Of a DNA stretch of 64,000 nucleotides, positions 54,025 to 62,897 are shown in pieces. Position 1 is the first letter of the stretch; every line of letters starts with the position of its first letter. The DNA is from Cognatishimia maritima (GTDB lineage Bacteria; Pseudomonadota; Alphaproteobacteria; Rhodobacterales; Rhodobacteraceae). The stretch lies in contig NZ_FQWM01000002.1 in assembly GCF_900129685.1 (NCBI RefSeq), positions 396,654 to 460,653 on the forward strand. Direction: 5' to 3'. A program made the translations under genes and the position numbers. Under the pieces are notes generated by a model. It was not told the origin of the DNA and did not search any database. It saw nothing but the letters and a program-made list of their open reading frames with translations.

Positions 54025-54942
54025 TCAGCGACCTCCCTTTTCATCTTTGTACATTGACCACAAGAAGTATGTGATGAAGCACAGCATGATCAGGAACAGA
54101 ACAACCGCGATCGAGGCACCATAGCCCATGCGGAAGCCATATTCAGACAGGGCGACCTCGAACATGTAGAATGACAAGACGCGGCTCTCACCGAATGGAC
54201 CGCCGTTCGTCATAATCGAAATCAAGTCAAAGGACCGCAACGCGCCGATGATCGTCACAACGAAGGCAATAAAGGTTGCTGGTTTCAACTGAGGAACGAT
54301 GATGTGCCACAGCATTTTCCAACCTTTGGCACCGTCCAGTCGCGCGGCTTCGATCTGCTCTGGGTCAACGGCATTCAAACCGGTGAGGTAGAGGATCATA
54401 CAGTATGCCGTTTGTGGCCAGATGCCTGCGGCAATAATCCCGTAGGTCACAAAGCGCTCGTCCCCAAGCACGTTGATTGGATCAATCCCGAACACCGCCA
54501 AGAATTGGTTCAAGAGCCCAAACGTCGGATCGTAGAACCAGGTAAACACGAGGCCCACAACGACTTGAGAGATCACGAAGGGGAAAAAGAAGAGTGACTT
54601 ATAAAGACGGATGCCTGTGACGGTCTGGTTCAAGAAGAGCGCAATAAAGAGACCGGCAGGGATCGCCAATAGGTAAAGAACCAGCCAGATCAAGTTGTTG
54701 CGTAAAGACACGTAAAACGCATCGTCCCAATACAGTTCTTCATAGTTGCCCATGCCAACCCATTGGGCTTCGCCCAAACCGTCCCAGTCGTAGAAGGAGA
54801 CATTGATGGATTGGAAGATGGGAAAGATGACGTACAGAAGAAACATCGCGACGCCGGGGATCAAAAAGAGCCATGGCGTGGCAGCTATCTCATTCCGCTT
54901 GTACCACGACGCTTTGGTCGCGGCTTCAGTGGATGAAGACAT
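54025..54942 (-). CDS. Sugar ABC transporter permease (MalF family), galactoside operon
   Basis: A 305-aa inner-membrane permease with six helices, lacking the long periplasmic loop seen in the first locus. The EAA loop is IEAARLDGAKGWKMLWHIIVPQL. It lies downstream of the binding protein across a 123-base gap that contains a hairpin, and it partners the permease at 53175-54023. Confidence 0.92.
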   Translation of the reverse strand: MSSSTEAATKASWYKRNEIAATPWLFLIPGVAMFLLYVIFPIFQSINVSFYDWDGLGEAQWVGMGNYEELYWDDAFYVSLRNNLIWLVLYLLAIPAGLFIALFLNQTVTGIRLYKSLFFFPFVISQVVVGLVFTWFYDPTFGLLNQFLAVFGIDPINVLGDERFVTYGIIAAGIWPQTAYCMILYLTGLNAVDPEQIEAARLDGAKGWKMLWHIIVPQLKPATFIAFVVTIIGALRSFDLISIMTNGGPFGESRVLSFYMFEVALSEYGFRMGYGASIAVVLFLIMLCFITYFLWSMYKDEKGGR

Positions 54943-55020
54943 GTTCTATCTCCGAGGAGCTATGCACGGTTTTCCAAGAAAGTTGTTCAGAGGGGTGGAA
55001 AACACCGCGCTTTGAAAGAA

Positions 55021-55054
55021 TGAGGGCGTAATGCGTCTATGCACTACGCCCTCA
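55021..55054 (-). terminator. Intercistronic hairpin after the galactoside-binding protein
   Basis: Perfect ten-base arms TGAGGGCGTA (55021-55030) and TACGCCCTCA (55045-55054) with a 14-base loop, directly downstream of the binding-protein stop (minus strand) and followed by TTCTTTC. It should reduce read-through to the permeases. Confidence 0.65.
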
Positions 55055-55065
55055 GAGATCAGATA

Positions 55066-56331
55066 TTACTTGTAGATACGCTGAGCAGCTCGGTCGAGGC
55101 GATCAATGATCTTATCAAGATTGTCTGGTTTCACCATGAACTCCTGGAAACCTTCCATCGCAACTTTCGCCATTTCTGCTGGTGCGTCGCGGTCAAAGAA
55201 CTGCGCAACACCACCTGGGCTGTTGGAGGAAAGCATCTCGAAGCCTTCTTTCAGGAACTTGTCGTCATCCACAGAGGATTTCGCATTCACCGGCAACTGA
55301 CCCAGGTTGTCACCATTGTTGATAAGTGTCTGGTTTTCAGCAGATACGACGAACTTCAAGAAGGCTTTTGCAGCTTCTTTGTTCTTCGCACCGGATGGGA
55401 TGTGGAACGTGTCGGTTGGCGCGTCTTCTGCGAGTTCAACATCTGGGTTGATCGATGGGAACTGGTAGAAGTCCAGTTTGCTGTCGTCCAGACCTGCTTC
55501 ACGCAGTGGTGGCACCGCGAAGTTGCCTTTCAGGATCGCTGCTGCTTCGCCAGAGACGATGAACGGCAGGGATTCTTGCCAGCTGTATGCGGTGTGGTTG
55601 TCGATGAACGCGCCCATGTCGATCAGTTCACGCCAGTTGGCGAATGTCTTCGCAACACCTTCGTCTGTCCATGGGATTTCGCCACCGGTCAGCTTTGCGT
55701 GGTAATCATACCCGTTGGTGCGCATGTTTAGGTAGTCAAACCAGCCACCTGCGGTCCATAGGAACTTGGTGCCGATGGTGTAGCACTTGCGACCAGAGTC
55801 CAAAATGGTCTGGCAGTTGGACTTCATTTCTTCGAAGGTTGCAGGCTCGTTTAGGCCCAGCTCTTCGTAGATGTCTTTGCGGTAGTACACACCCCATTGG
55901 TAGTAGGTGTATGGTACGCCCCACTGCTTGCCATCCAGGGTCATCGCGCCCTTTGTGGATGCCAGATCAGCAAGTTCAGGGTCTTCCCAAACATCAGAGA
56001 TGTCTTCAAACAACCCTGCGTCTACGTATGGACGCATGCGGTTTGCCGCATACCAGTTTGCAACGTCAGGCGCATTTGCTGTCAGGAAGTTCCGGATCTG
56101 AGTCTTGTACGCTTCGCGGTCAATCACCGTCAGCTCGATGTTCAGATCTGGGTGCATCTCACCGAAACGCTCAACCATGCCTTCCATAACCGCGCGCGGC
56201 GCCGGGTTGGACATGTCAGAGAAGATGACGAGATCGCCAGACAGCTTTGCATGGCTCCCTGCAAATGCACCGGTGGTGAGTGCAGCGGTCGCAGCCAAAG
56301 TCGCCAAGACGGACTTGGTTTTATGGAACAT
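55066..56331 (-). CDS. Extracellular sugar-binding protein, galactoside ABC importer
   Basis: A 421-aa periplasmic binding protein with Sec signal MFHKTKSVLATLAATAALTTGAFAGS. The ATG at 56329-56331 follows GGAGGAAAACC; the frame 36 bases upstream lacks a signal. The mature protein is of solute-binding family 1 type (LVIFSDMSNPAPRAVMEGMVERFGEMHPD...). It delivers alpha- or beta-galactosides to the permeases. It is the first gene of the 12-kb minus-strand operon. Confidence 0.9.
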   Translation of the reverse strand: MFHKTKSVLATLAATAALTTGAFAGSHAKLSGDLVIFSDMSNPAPRAVMEGMVERFGEMHPDLNIELTVIDREAYKTQIRNFLTANAPDVANWYAANRMRPYVDAGLFEDISDVWEDPELADLASTKGAMTLDGKQWGVPYTYYQWGVYYRKDIYEELGLNEPATFEEMKSNCQTILDSGRKCYTIGTKFLWTAGGWFDYLNMRTNGYDYHAKLTGGEIPWTDEGVAKTFANWRELIDMGAFIDNHTAYSWQESLPFIVSGEAAAILKGNFAVPPLREAGLDDSKLDFYQFPSINPDVELAEDAPTDTFHIPSGAKNKEAAKAFLKFVVSAENQTLINNGDNLGQLPVNAKSSVDDDKFLKEGFEMLSSNSPGGVAQFFDRDAPAEMAKVAMEGFQEFMVKPDNLDKIIDRLDRAAQRIYK

Positions 56332-56360
56332 GGTTTTCCTCCCCATTTTGCTCCGTAGAT

Positions 56361-56377
56361 GTTCCAAATAATGGAAC
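56361..56377. promoter_or_regulatory. Candidate IclR-family operator
   Basis: GTTCCA (56361-56366), five-base spacer, TGGAAC (56372-56377): a perfect palindrome in the middle of the region between the binding-protein gene and the IclR gene. The GTTCC-N7-GGAAC format is close to IclR-family operators. Confidence 0.5.
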
Positions 56378-56472
56378 TTAGTTTTAACTATTGAAAATAA
56401 TGCGCCGACTCACTAGGGTTGTCAACATGTTTCGTCAGCTTTACGGCGGCGGAACAGGGAGGAAAAAACAAT

Positions 56473-57258
56473 ATGGCGCAAACTGTCAAAAAAGACGGGA
56501 CGGTCGGTAAAGCGTTGGAAATTCTCGACTTGGTCGCGACTTTCAACCGCCCAGTTCGGTTCTCGGAGCTGCTTTCGATCAGCGAGCAGCCGAAAGCGAC
56601 TCTGTATCGGTTTCTTCAGACTTTAACGAATCAGGGTATGTTGTCTTACGACGAAGACCGTCAGGTCTACAGCATGGGGCTGCGTCTCGTGCGCCTTGCC
56701 CATTCGGCCTGGCAAAGTGCGTCTTTGGCCCCACTCGCCTCAGAGATGCTGGACATCTTGGAAGAGGAAGTTGGCGAAACCATCCACCTCGCACAGATGG
56801 AGAACGGTCAGGTTCTATTCGTCGACAAGCGCCGCAGTTCTGTTTTGTTTGAAACGCTTGCTCAGGCCGGGCGAATTGCGCCCGCACATTGCACGGGGGT
56901 TGGCAAAGCCATTTTGGCCTTCATGGCACCCGAAAGGCTGGAGCGCGCTTTGAAACAACAGGCGTTTGTGCCATATACGGCGTCGACGCACAAAGATCGC
57001 GAAAGTCTGATAGCCGAATTTGACACGATTAGGGCAGAAGGTGTCGCATTTGACAGGGAAGAGCACGAGCGTGGAATCATTTCGATTGCTGCGCCGATCT
57101 TATTGAACAACGGCAAGGTCGTGGGTTCGGTCTCTATTGCGACCACAACTTCACGCCATAGTCTAAAGGATTTGGAAACCTTCAAACCTCAACTGCTACA
57201 AGCAACCAAAGCAATCGGTGATGCCGCGACAACGTGGCAATTTCCATCACCAAAATAA
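56473..57258 (+). CDS. IclR-family transcriptional regulator
   Basis: A 261-aa regulator: an N-terminal winged helix-turn-helix (about 10-70; VRFSELLSISEQPKATLYRFLQTL) and C-terminal IclR effector domain (about 80-255; IAPAHCTGVGKAILAFM, HERGIISIAAPI). It probably binds the palindrome at 56361-56377 and controls the divergent galactoside operon, with a sugar or sugar acid as ligand. The ATG at 56473 was chosen because GGGAGGA precedes it; the open frame upstream is not coding-like. Confidence 0.88.
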   Translation: MAQTVKKDGTVGKALEILDLVATFNRPVRFSELLSISEQPKATLYRFLQTLTNQGMLSYDEDRQVYSMGLRLVRLAHSAWQSASLAPLASEMLDILEEEVGETIHLAQMENGQVLFVDKRRSSVLFETLAQAGRIAPAHCTGVGKAILAFMAPERLERALKQQAFVPYTASTHKDRESLIAEFDTIRAEGVAFDREEHERGIISIAAPILLNNGKVVGSVSIATTTSRHSLKDLETFKPQLLQATKAIGDAATTWQFPSPK

Positions 57259-57277
57259 CCTCGGGAGAGAGAAGTAA

Positions 57278-58339
57278 ATGTCGGGTGTAGAACTCACGAA
57301 TGTCATCAAGAAATATGGCGAAACGCAGGTCATCCACGGTGTGGACCTGAAAATCGAAGAAGGCGAATTCTGCGTCTTTGTTGGCCCATCGGGCTGCGGT
57401 AAATCCACACTCCTGCGTATGGTTGCGGGTTTGGAAGAAACGACCGGCGGTCAAATGACAATCGGGACACGTGATGTGACCCATATGGACCCTGCCGAGC
57501 GCGGCGTGGCCATGGTGTTCCAGACCTACGCACTATACCCACATATGACCGTCGAAGAAAACATGGGCTTTGGCCTGAAAATGAATGGCGTGCCCAAGGC
57601 CGAGATCGACAAGAAAGTCGGCGAAGCCTCACAGATTCTGCAGCTTGACCAATACCTCAAGCGCAAGCCCAAAGCGCTCTCTGGTGGTCAGCGTCAGCGT
57701 GTGGCGATTGGCCGTGCGATTGTGCGTGGCCCAGAGGTTTTCCTTTTTGACGAGCCTCTATCCAACCTTGACGCAGAACTGCGTGTCGACATGCGCGTTG
57801 AAATCGCGCGTCTGCACAGCGAAATCGGCGCGACCATGATCTACGTGACCCACGACCAGGTCGAGGCGATGACCCTTGCGGACAAAATCGTCGTTCTGCG
57901 TGCAGGCTACATTGAACAGGTCGGCGCCCCAATGGATCTGTTCCGCGACCCGGACAACAAATTCGTTGCTGGCTTTATCGGTTCGCCATCCATGAACTTC
58001 CTGAAAGGCGTGGTCGAAGGCGGCAAAGTCCGCGTGCCAGCACTGGATGATGAATTGGTTGACGCGTCCGTCAGTCTGCCAGCGGAGGGCACCGAAGTTC
58101 TCGTCGGTATGCGCCCGCAGCACCTGACTGTCACGGCTGCGGATACCACAGTTAAAGTTGATCTGGCCGAACAGCTGGGCGGTGTGTCCTACGAATACCT
58201 CTCGGCAAAAACCGGTGAGCGGATTGTCGTGGAAAGCAAAGAGGAAGAAGTTCTTCCCAAAGGCTCGACTGTGAAGGTGGCTTACCAGCCAGAGAAGGTT
58301 CTTTTCTTTGATGCGCAAACCGAAAAGCGCATTCGCTAA
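57278..58339 (+). CDS. Sugar ABC transporter ATP-binding protein (MalK/UgpC family), galactoside importer
   Basis: A 353-aa ATPase: Walker A GPSGCGKSTL, signature [19 protein letters not shown], Walker [13 protein letters not shown]-loop THDQVEAMTL, C-terminal TOBE domain. It is the missing subunit of the importer whose binding protein and permeases are on the minus strand. It is co-transcribed with the IclR gene 19 bases upstream and followed by a bidirectional terminator. Confidence 0.92.
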   Translation: MSGVELTNVIKKYGETQVIHGVDLKIEEGEFCVFVGPSGCGKSTLLRMVAGLEETTGGQMTIGTRDVTHMDPAERGVAMVFQTYALYPHMTVEENMGFGLKMNGVPKAEIDKKVGEASQILQLDQYLKRKPKALSGGQRQRVAIGRAIVRGPEVFLFDEPLSNLDAELRVDMRVEIARLHSEIGATMIYVTHDQVEAMTLADKIVVLRAGYIEQVGAPMDLFRDPDNKFVAGFIGSPSMNFLKGVVEGGKVRVPALDDELVDASVSLPAEGTEVLVGMRPQHLTVTAADTTVKVDLAEQLGGVSYEYLSAKTGERIVVESKEEEVLPKGSTVKVAYQPEKVLFFDAQTEKRIR

Positions 58340-58362
58340 GTCAGACCCGCTTGGTTAAAAAG

Positions 58363-58390
58363 AAACGGCGCCCTCTGAGGCGCCGTTTTT
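58363..58390. terminator. Bidirectional rho-independent terminator
   Basis: Stem AAACGGCGCC (58363-58372) / GGCGCC (58379-58384) GTTT with a six-base loop. T-runs lie on both sides (plus GTTTTTG; minus TTTCTTTTT), so it ends both the ATPase transcript and the convergent DUF4202-like gene. Confidence 0.85.
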
Positions 58391-58391
58391 G

Positions 58392-58952
58392 TTACGCGAA
58401 AGCCGCTGCCAAGGGCGCTGGTAGCTCAAATTCCCTAAGCACGCGGGCGCGACCCTCTGCCGACATCTTGCGCGCGGTTTTTTCGACGATGCGCAGAACT
58501 TTGTCGTCGGGATGTTTGGCCGCAAAGGGGGCGAAATACCATTTCAGAAACACGAAACAAATGATGTCCTCAAGCGCCTGCACATTGTCATCGCGCTTGA
58601 TGCCTTCCTTGCGCAGCATTTTTTCGACGTCCGCACAGTCCTCAGCGCCATAGCCCGCAGCTGCCATGAACCCCGACACTCGGCTGGCATGATGCGCGCC
58701 AAGATCGCGACGCCATTTCAAATAGCCTGCGCGCCCCTCGGGATAGTCTGCGCGTTTCAAAACCCAACGCTCAATATGCTGGCCGCGCGCCGCGATCTGC
58801 AGGATTTCCGGCGCGTCTGGGAACAGCCGATCACATTCCGCACTCATGCGTTGTCCGTACAAAAGCGCTTCCGGCTGGCCTTCGTCCATACGCGGGTCCT
58901 GCGCGTTCGCCGCGTCGATTTCTGATAATACGTTTTGAAGTGCGTCGCTCAT
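58392..58952 (-). CDS. DUF4202-like protein
   Basis: A 186-aa cytoplasmic protein starting at ATG 58950-58952 (MSDALQNVLSEIDAANAQDPR). The longer frame upstream is rejected because it lacks conserved features. The pattern IERWVLKRADYPEGRAGYLKWRRDLGAHHASRV followed by a helical C-terminus fits DUF4202, a His-rich HD-like fold of unknown function. It is monocistronic. Confidence 0.7.
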   Translation of the reverse strand: MSDALQNVLSEIDAANAQDPRMDEGQPEALLYGQRMSAECDRLFPDAPEILQIAARGQHIERWVLKRADYPEGRAGYLKWRRDLGAHHASRVSGFMAAAGYGAEDCADVEKMLRKEGIKRDDNVQALEDIICFVFLKWYFAPFAAKHPDDKVLRIVEKTARKMSAEGRARVLREFELPAPLAAAFA

Positions 58953-59088
58953 CCTGCCATCCTCGCTTGCTTGCCGCCAGCATAGCCAGTGCCGCCAGCA
59001 TACAAAACCCAGCATTTCCCTGCTGACTGCAATTGAATAACCTAGGGCAAACCCGTAAGTCGGGCCTATATCCAAATCCGAGGTCATA

Positions 59089-59700
59089 ATGGCAAACCAT
59101 CTTTATCACGGCGATCTTCCCGACGGGCTGGATCTGGGCCCTGTTGTTGCAATCGATTGTGAAACGATGGGCTTGAACCCGCATCGGGATCGGCTGTGCG
59201 TTGTTCAGATGTCAGGCGGGGATGGCGACGCCCACATCTTGCAAATCGCTAAGGGGCAGACCGAAGCCCCCAACCTTTGCCGTATGCTTGAGGACCCCAA
59301 TGTCCTAAAGCTGTTCCACTTTGGCAGGTTTGACATTGCTGCGATGCAAAACGCCTTCGGTACCCTCGCCGCGCCGGTCTACTGCACCAAGATCGCCTCG
59401 AAATTGATACGGACCTACACGGATCGTCACGGCCTGAAGAACCTGTTGCAGGAATTGCTCGGCATAGACATTTCCAAGCAACAGCAAATGAGCGACTGGG
59501 GCGCGCCAAACCTGACCGACGCGCAGCTAGAGTATGCGGCGTCGGATGTCCTCTACTTGCACCAACTGCGCGAGAAGCTGAACGCTCGACTTACACGTGA
59601 GGGCCGTATGGAACTGGCACAATCTTGTTTTGATTTCCTACCGACACGCGCGCAGCTTGACCTTGAGGGCTGGCCAGAGATCGACATCTTTTCGCACTGA
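59089..59700 (+). CDS. Ribonuclease D-type 3'-5' exonuclease
   Basis: A 203-aa DEDDy exonuclease without HRDC domain. Exo motifs: IDCETMGLNPHRDRL (Asp, Glu), LFHFGRFDIAAM (Asp), and YAASDVLYLHQL with Tyr and Asp. This short form is usual in Alphaproteobacteria. It probably trims tRNA or rRNA 3' ends. It overlaps lptC by one base. Confidence 0.88.
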   Translation: MANHLYHGDLPDGLDLGPVVAIDCETMGLNPHRDRLCVVQMSGGDGDAHILQIAKGQTEAPNLCRMLEDPNVLKLFHFGRFDIAAMQNAFGTLAAPVYCTKIASKLIRTYTDRHGLKNLLQELLGIDISKQQQMSDWGAPNLTDAQLEYAASDVLYLHQLREKLNARLTREGRMELAQSCFDFLPTRAQLDLEGWPEIDIFSH

Positions 59701-60308
59701 TGGCACGGCGCGGGCTGACATACACGCAGGTCATCAATGGCTTGAAGGTGCTGTTGCCCGTGACAGCCTTGGCATTGCTGTCGACGATGTTCCTCTTTGC
59801 GCGGTCCGTGACCCCGACCAGTCAAATCCCATTCGCCAAAATCGAATTGGAAGAGCGCGCCAGCGAGCAGCGCATCACCTCGCCGTTCTTTGCTGGACAG
59901 ACCGTGGGCAACCATAACGTCCGCGTCACAGCGCGCTCGGCTCGGCCCGATCAGGAAAATGCAAGCCTGTCCCACGTCGAGGGGATGCAAGCCAACGTCG
60001 AATTCCAGGACGGGCAGACCTTGTCGCTGAGTGCCGAGACGGGCCAAATCAACAGCCTGTCGCTGGAGGCTGAGCTCTCCGGCGGCGCACGCGCGGAGGC
60101 ATCCAATGGCTATAGCATTCAAACCGATGCCATTACCTTGAATTTGAACGAAGGCACCGCCAAATCTGACACCAAAGTTACAGGTTTCGGACCCGCCGGT
60201 GCGTTTGAAGCGGGCGCGATGGAGCTTACATATGATGAGGACGCGCCGGACGGGCGTTTCCTTTTCACAAACGGCGTTAAGCTGGTATACACACCGCAAA
60301 GTCCATGA
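59700..60308 (+). CDS. lptC: LPS export protein LptC
   Basis: A 202-aa inner-membrane-anchored periplasmic protein: one N-terminal helix (about 12-34) and a beta-jellyroll repeat domain (about 60-195; LEAELSGGARAEASNGYSIQTDAITLNL). It links LptBFG to LptA in moving LPS across the periplasm. It is followed by lptA after ten bases. Confidence 0.88.
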   Translation: MARRGLTYTQVINGLKVLLPVTALALLSTMFLFARSVTPTSQIPFAKIELEERASEQRITSPFFAGQTVGNHNVRVTARSARPDQENASLSHVEGMQANVEFQDGQTLSLSAETGQINSLSLEAELSGGARAEASNGYSIQTDAITLNLNEGTAKSDTKVTGFGPAGAFEAGAMELTYDEDAPDGRFLFTNGVKLVYTPQSP

Positions 60309-60318
60309 GGGTCGCGTC

Positions 60319-60801
60319 TTGTTAAGGTTTTCAGCAATCGTTCTCGCGCTTGTCTTTGCGGCAGCCGCCTATGCCCAAGAGTTCAAAGTCAACTTTGGCC
60401 TGTCCAATGGCGACCCAAACGCCCCCATCGAGGTTGAAGCCGACTCTCTGAGCGTCGATCAGGCGACAGGAAACGCAGTATTCACCGGCAATGTGATTAT
60501 CACCCAAAGCGACATGAGCTTTCGCGCGGCGCTGGTTGAAGTGACCTATCTGACCGAAGACACAGGCATAGCGAAACTGACCGGGTCCGGCGGCGTTGCC
60601 TTGCAAAGCGGAAATGACACCGCGCAGGCGGAAACAGCGGTCTATGATGTTGAATCCGGGCTGATCCACATGACAGGCAATGTGTCACTGGCCCAGCGTG
60701 GCAACACCATCACCGCGCAGCGCATGACAGTGAACACAGCAAACTCCACCGCTGAACTGCACGGGCGTGTGCGCACTGTCTTGCAACCGGCGGCGAACTG
60801 A
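60319..60801 (+). CDS. lptA: LPS export protein LptA
   Basis: A 160-aa periplasmic protein; signal LLRFSAIVLALVFAAAAYAQ. The jellyroll contains IEVEADSLSVDQATGNAVFTGNV and RVTVNTANSTAEL-type strands. The start is TTG at 60319 behind GAGGGT. It polymerises to bridge LptC to LptD. It overlaps lptB by one base. Confidence 0.87.
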   Translation: MLRFSAIVLALVFAAAAYAQEFKVNFGLSNGDPNAPIEVEADSLSVDQATGNAVFTGNVIITQSDMSFRAALVEVTYLTEDTGIAKLTGSGGVALQSGNDTAQAETAVYDVESGLIHMTGNVSLAQRGNTITAQRMTVNTANSTAELHGRVRTVLQPAAN

Positions 60802-61559
60802 TGGCGGCTCCGCAATTCCAAGTGACCGAAGGCAGCTCCGGGCTGCGGGTGGAAAACCTGCGCAAGAGCTATCGCAAGCGGGTTGTGATCCGAGACGTCG
60901 GATTGGAATTGCAGCGCGGCGAAGTGGTCGCCCTGCTTGGTCCGAACGGCAGCGGCAAAACCACCAGCTTTTACGCCATCGCAGGACTTGTTGTGCCCGA
61001 AGGCGGGCGTGTGATGATCGACGGGCATGACGTGACAACCATGCCAATGTATCGGCGGGCGAAACTCGGCATCGGCTATCTGCCACAAGAAATGTCGATC
61101 TTTCGGGGCCTCAGCGTCGAAGACAATATCATGGCGATCTTGGACATCGCGCTAAGCGACCGCCACAAAAGGCGCGAGCGTCTGGAAGAATTGCTCTCCG
61201 AGTTTTCCATCGAACACCTGCGCCGCGCACCGGCCCTTGCCCTGTCGGGCGGTGAACGACGGCGTGTGGAAATCGCGCGCTGCTTGGCGGCAGATCCCAA
61301 GTATCTTTTGCTTGACGAACCCTTCGCAGGCGTTGACCCAATCAGCGTGGGCGATATTCGCCATCTGGTGGCCGACCTGAAGAAGCGTGGCATTGGTGTT
61401 TTGATCACGGACCACAACGTACGCGAAACGCTAGAGATCGTGGACCGCGCCTATATCCTGCATGACGGCAAGGTCCTGATGTCAGGCAGCCCGGACGAAG
61501 TGGTCGAAAACGAAAACGTGCGGCGCGTCTATTTAGGTGACAGTTTCAAAATCTCTTAA
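60801..61559 (+). CDS. lptB: LPS export ABC transporter ATPase LptB
   Basis: A 252-aa ATPase: Walker A GPNGSGKTTS, signature LSGGERRRVEIARCL, Walker B LLLDEPFAGVDPISV, H-loop ITDHNVRETLE. It drives LPS extraction with LptF and LptG, which are not here. The coupled lptC-lptA-lptB order is typical of Rhodobacterales. Confidence 0.95.
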   Translation: MAAPQFQVTEGSSGLRVENLRKSYRKRVVIRDVGLELQRGEVVALLGPNGSGKTTSFYAIAGLVVPEGGRVMIDGHDVTTMPMYRRAKLGIGYLPQEMSIFRGLSVEDNIMAILDIALSDRHKRRERLEELLSEFSIEHLRRAPALALSGGERRRVEIARCLAADPKYLLLDEPFAGVDPISVGDIRHLVADLKKRGIGVLITDHNVRETLEIVDRAYILHDGKVLMSGSPDEVVENENVRRVYLGDSFKIS

Positions 61560-61814
61560 GGGCGTCGAAATCACGGTGATTTTTCGCCGCTCGTCATTCG
61601 CCAGATTGACATTTTGACGAATGCCTGCCCCAATAGAGATATGACGTTGGTGTTCCCCCAGTTGGCGAATCTGATGACCCCCTTCACGGGGCACGACGCT
61701 GAACTGGCCATATCAACGTCCAATTCCAACATTCCGACCTAAACTGCTGACCTGCCTTTGCGGGCTGGGCAGTCGGATTGGGCCTTCGGACATGTTCACT
61801 AATAAGGAGATAGA

Positions 61815-62381
61815 ATGCGCTATCAAATCACCGGAAAACAGATCGATATCGGCAACGCGTTGCAGCAACACGTTGAGGGGGAGTTGGGCAGTATCATGGG
61901 CAAATATGCCGGTCGCCCAACCGACGCTCAGATCGTATTTTCCAAAAGCGCGCACGAATTTGTCTGTGAGACAACCGTACATCTGTCAACCGGCCTGACT
62001 GCGCAGGCCAAAGGGCGCGCAACAGAGATTTATGCCGCCTTCGAAAACTGCAGCGAAAAGATGGAAAAGCAGCTGCGTCGCTACAAGCGTCGGCTAAAGG
62101 ATCACCACAAGGAGCGGGAAGTACCGGTTGAACTTTCCGGCGCTTCGTCTTATATCCTCGCCACTGAAAACACCTCGGAAGAGACGGAGCCGGACTCCCT
62201 GCAGCCTGTAATTGTTGCGGAGATGGAGGCCAAAATCCCGTCGCTTTCAGTTGGTGAAGCTGTGATGCAGATGGAGATTGCTGGAGCGCCAGTGCTGGTG
62301 TTCCGCAACGAGGGGAAAGACGGGTTAAACGTGGTCTATCGCCGTGATGACGGCAATATCGGATGGATCGACCCGCAATAA
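61815..62381 (+). CDS. hpf: Ribosome hibernation promoting factor (long HPF)
   Basis: A 188-aa long-form HPF: an N-terminal S30AE domain (about 1-105; MRYQITGKQIDIGNALQQHVE, RRYKRRLKDHHKER) and C-terminal dimerisation domain (about 130-188; VIVAEMEAKIPSLSVGEAVMQMEIAGAPVLVFRNEG). It dimerises ribosomes in stationary phase. AAGGAGATAG precedes the ATG. A TTGACA at 61606-61611 upstream may be part of its promoter, with a poor -10. Confidence 0.9.
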   Translation: MRYQITGKQIDIGNALQQHVEGELGSIMGKYAGRPTDAQIVFSKSAHEFVCETTVHLSTGLTAQAKGRATEIYAAFENCSEKMEKQLRRYKRRLKDHHKEREVPVELSGASSYILATENTSEETEPDSLQPVIVAEMEAKIPSLSVGEAVMQMEIAGAPVLVFRNEGKDGLNVVYRRDDGNIGWIDPQ

Positions 62382-62416
62382 AAGCGTCAGGAAACTGATG
62401 CGGAGATACAGGCTAA

Positions 62417-62881
62417 ATGGACTTATCTACCATCCTACGCCCGGAGGCGGTCAGAGTAATTTCGGCCGCCACCAGTAAAAAACGTTTGCTGCAGGATTTT
62501 GGCGATCTTGCAGCCTCGGCTTATGGTTTGGACGCGGTGAAAGTGGTTACCGCGCTGCAAGAACGCGAAAGCCTTGGCCCAACAGGTGTCGGCAACGGTG
62601 TTGCCCTGCCGCACGCCCGTTTGGACGGCATCGACTCTGTCAAAGGGGCGTTTATTCTTTTGGAAAAGCCAATTGAATTCAATGCCGTAGACCGTCAGCC
62701 GGTTGATGTTGCCTTTGCGCTCTTTGCCCCGCATGACGCGGGTGTGGACCACTTGAAAGCACTGGCGCAAGTGTCACGACGTCTGCGGGAAAGCAGCGTT
62801 TGTGCCAAGCTGCGCGCGAACCCGGAAACGGCAACGCTTTATACAATCCTGACCGAAGCAGACGCGATGCAAGCGGCCTAA
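62417..62881 (+). CDS. ptsN: PTS IIA-like nitrogen regulatory protein PtsN
   Basis: A 154-aa EIIA-Ntr protein with phospho-accepting His66 in GNGVALPHARLDG and the usual C-terminal FALFAPHDAGVDHLKALAQVSR. It is the output of the nitrogen-PTS relay (PtsP-NPr-PtsN). It lies 35 bases after hpf, the common gene order; rpoN is not in this window. Confidence 0.92.
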   Translation: MDLSTILRPEAVRVISAATSKKRLLQDFGDLAASAYGLDAVKVVTALQERESLGPTGVGNGVALPHARLDGIDSVKGAFILLEKPIEFNAVDRQPVDVAFALFAPHDAGVDHLKALAQVSRRLRESSVCAKLRANPETATLYTILTEADAMQAA

Positions 62882-62897
62882 GGGCTGCTTGTTTTCA

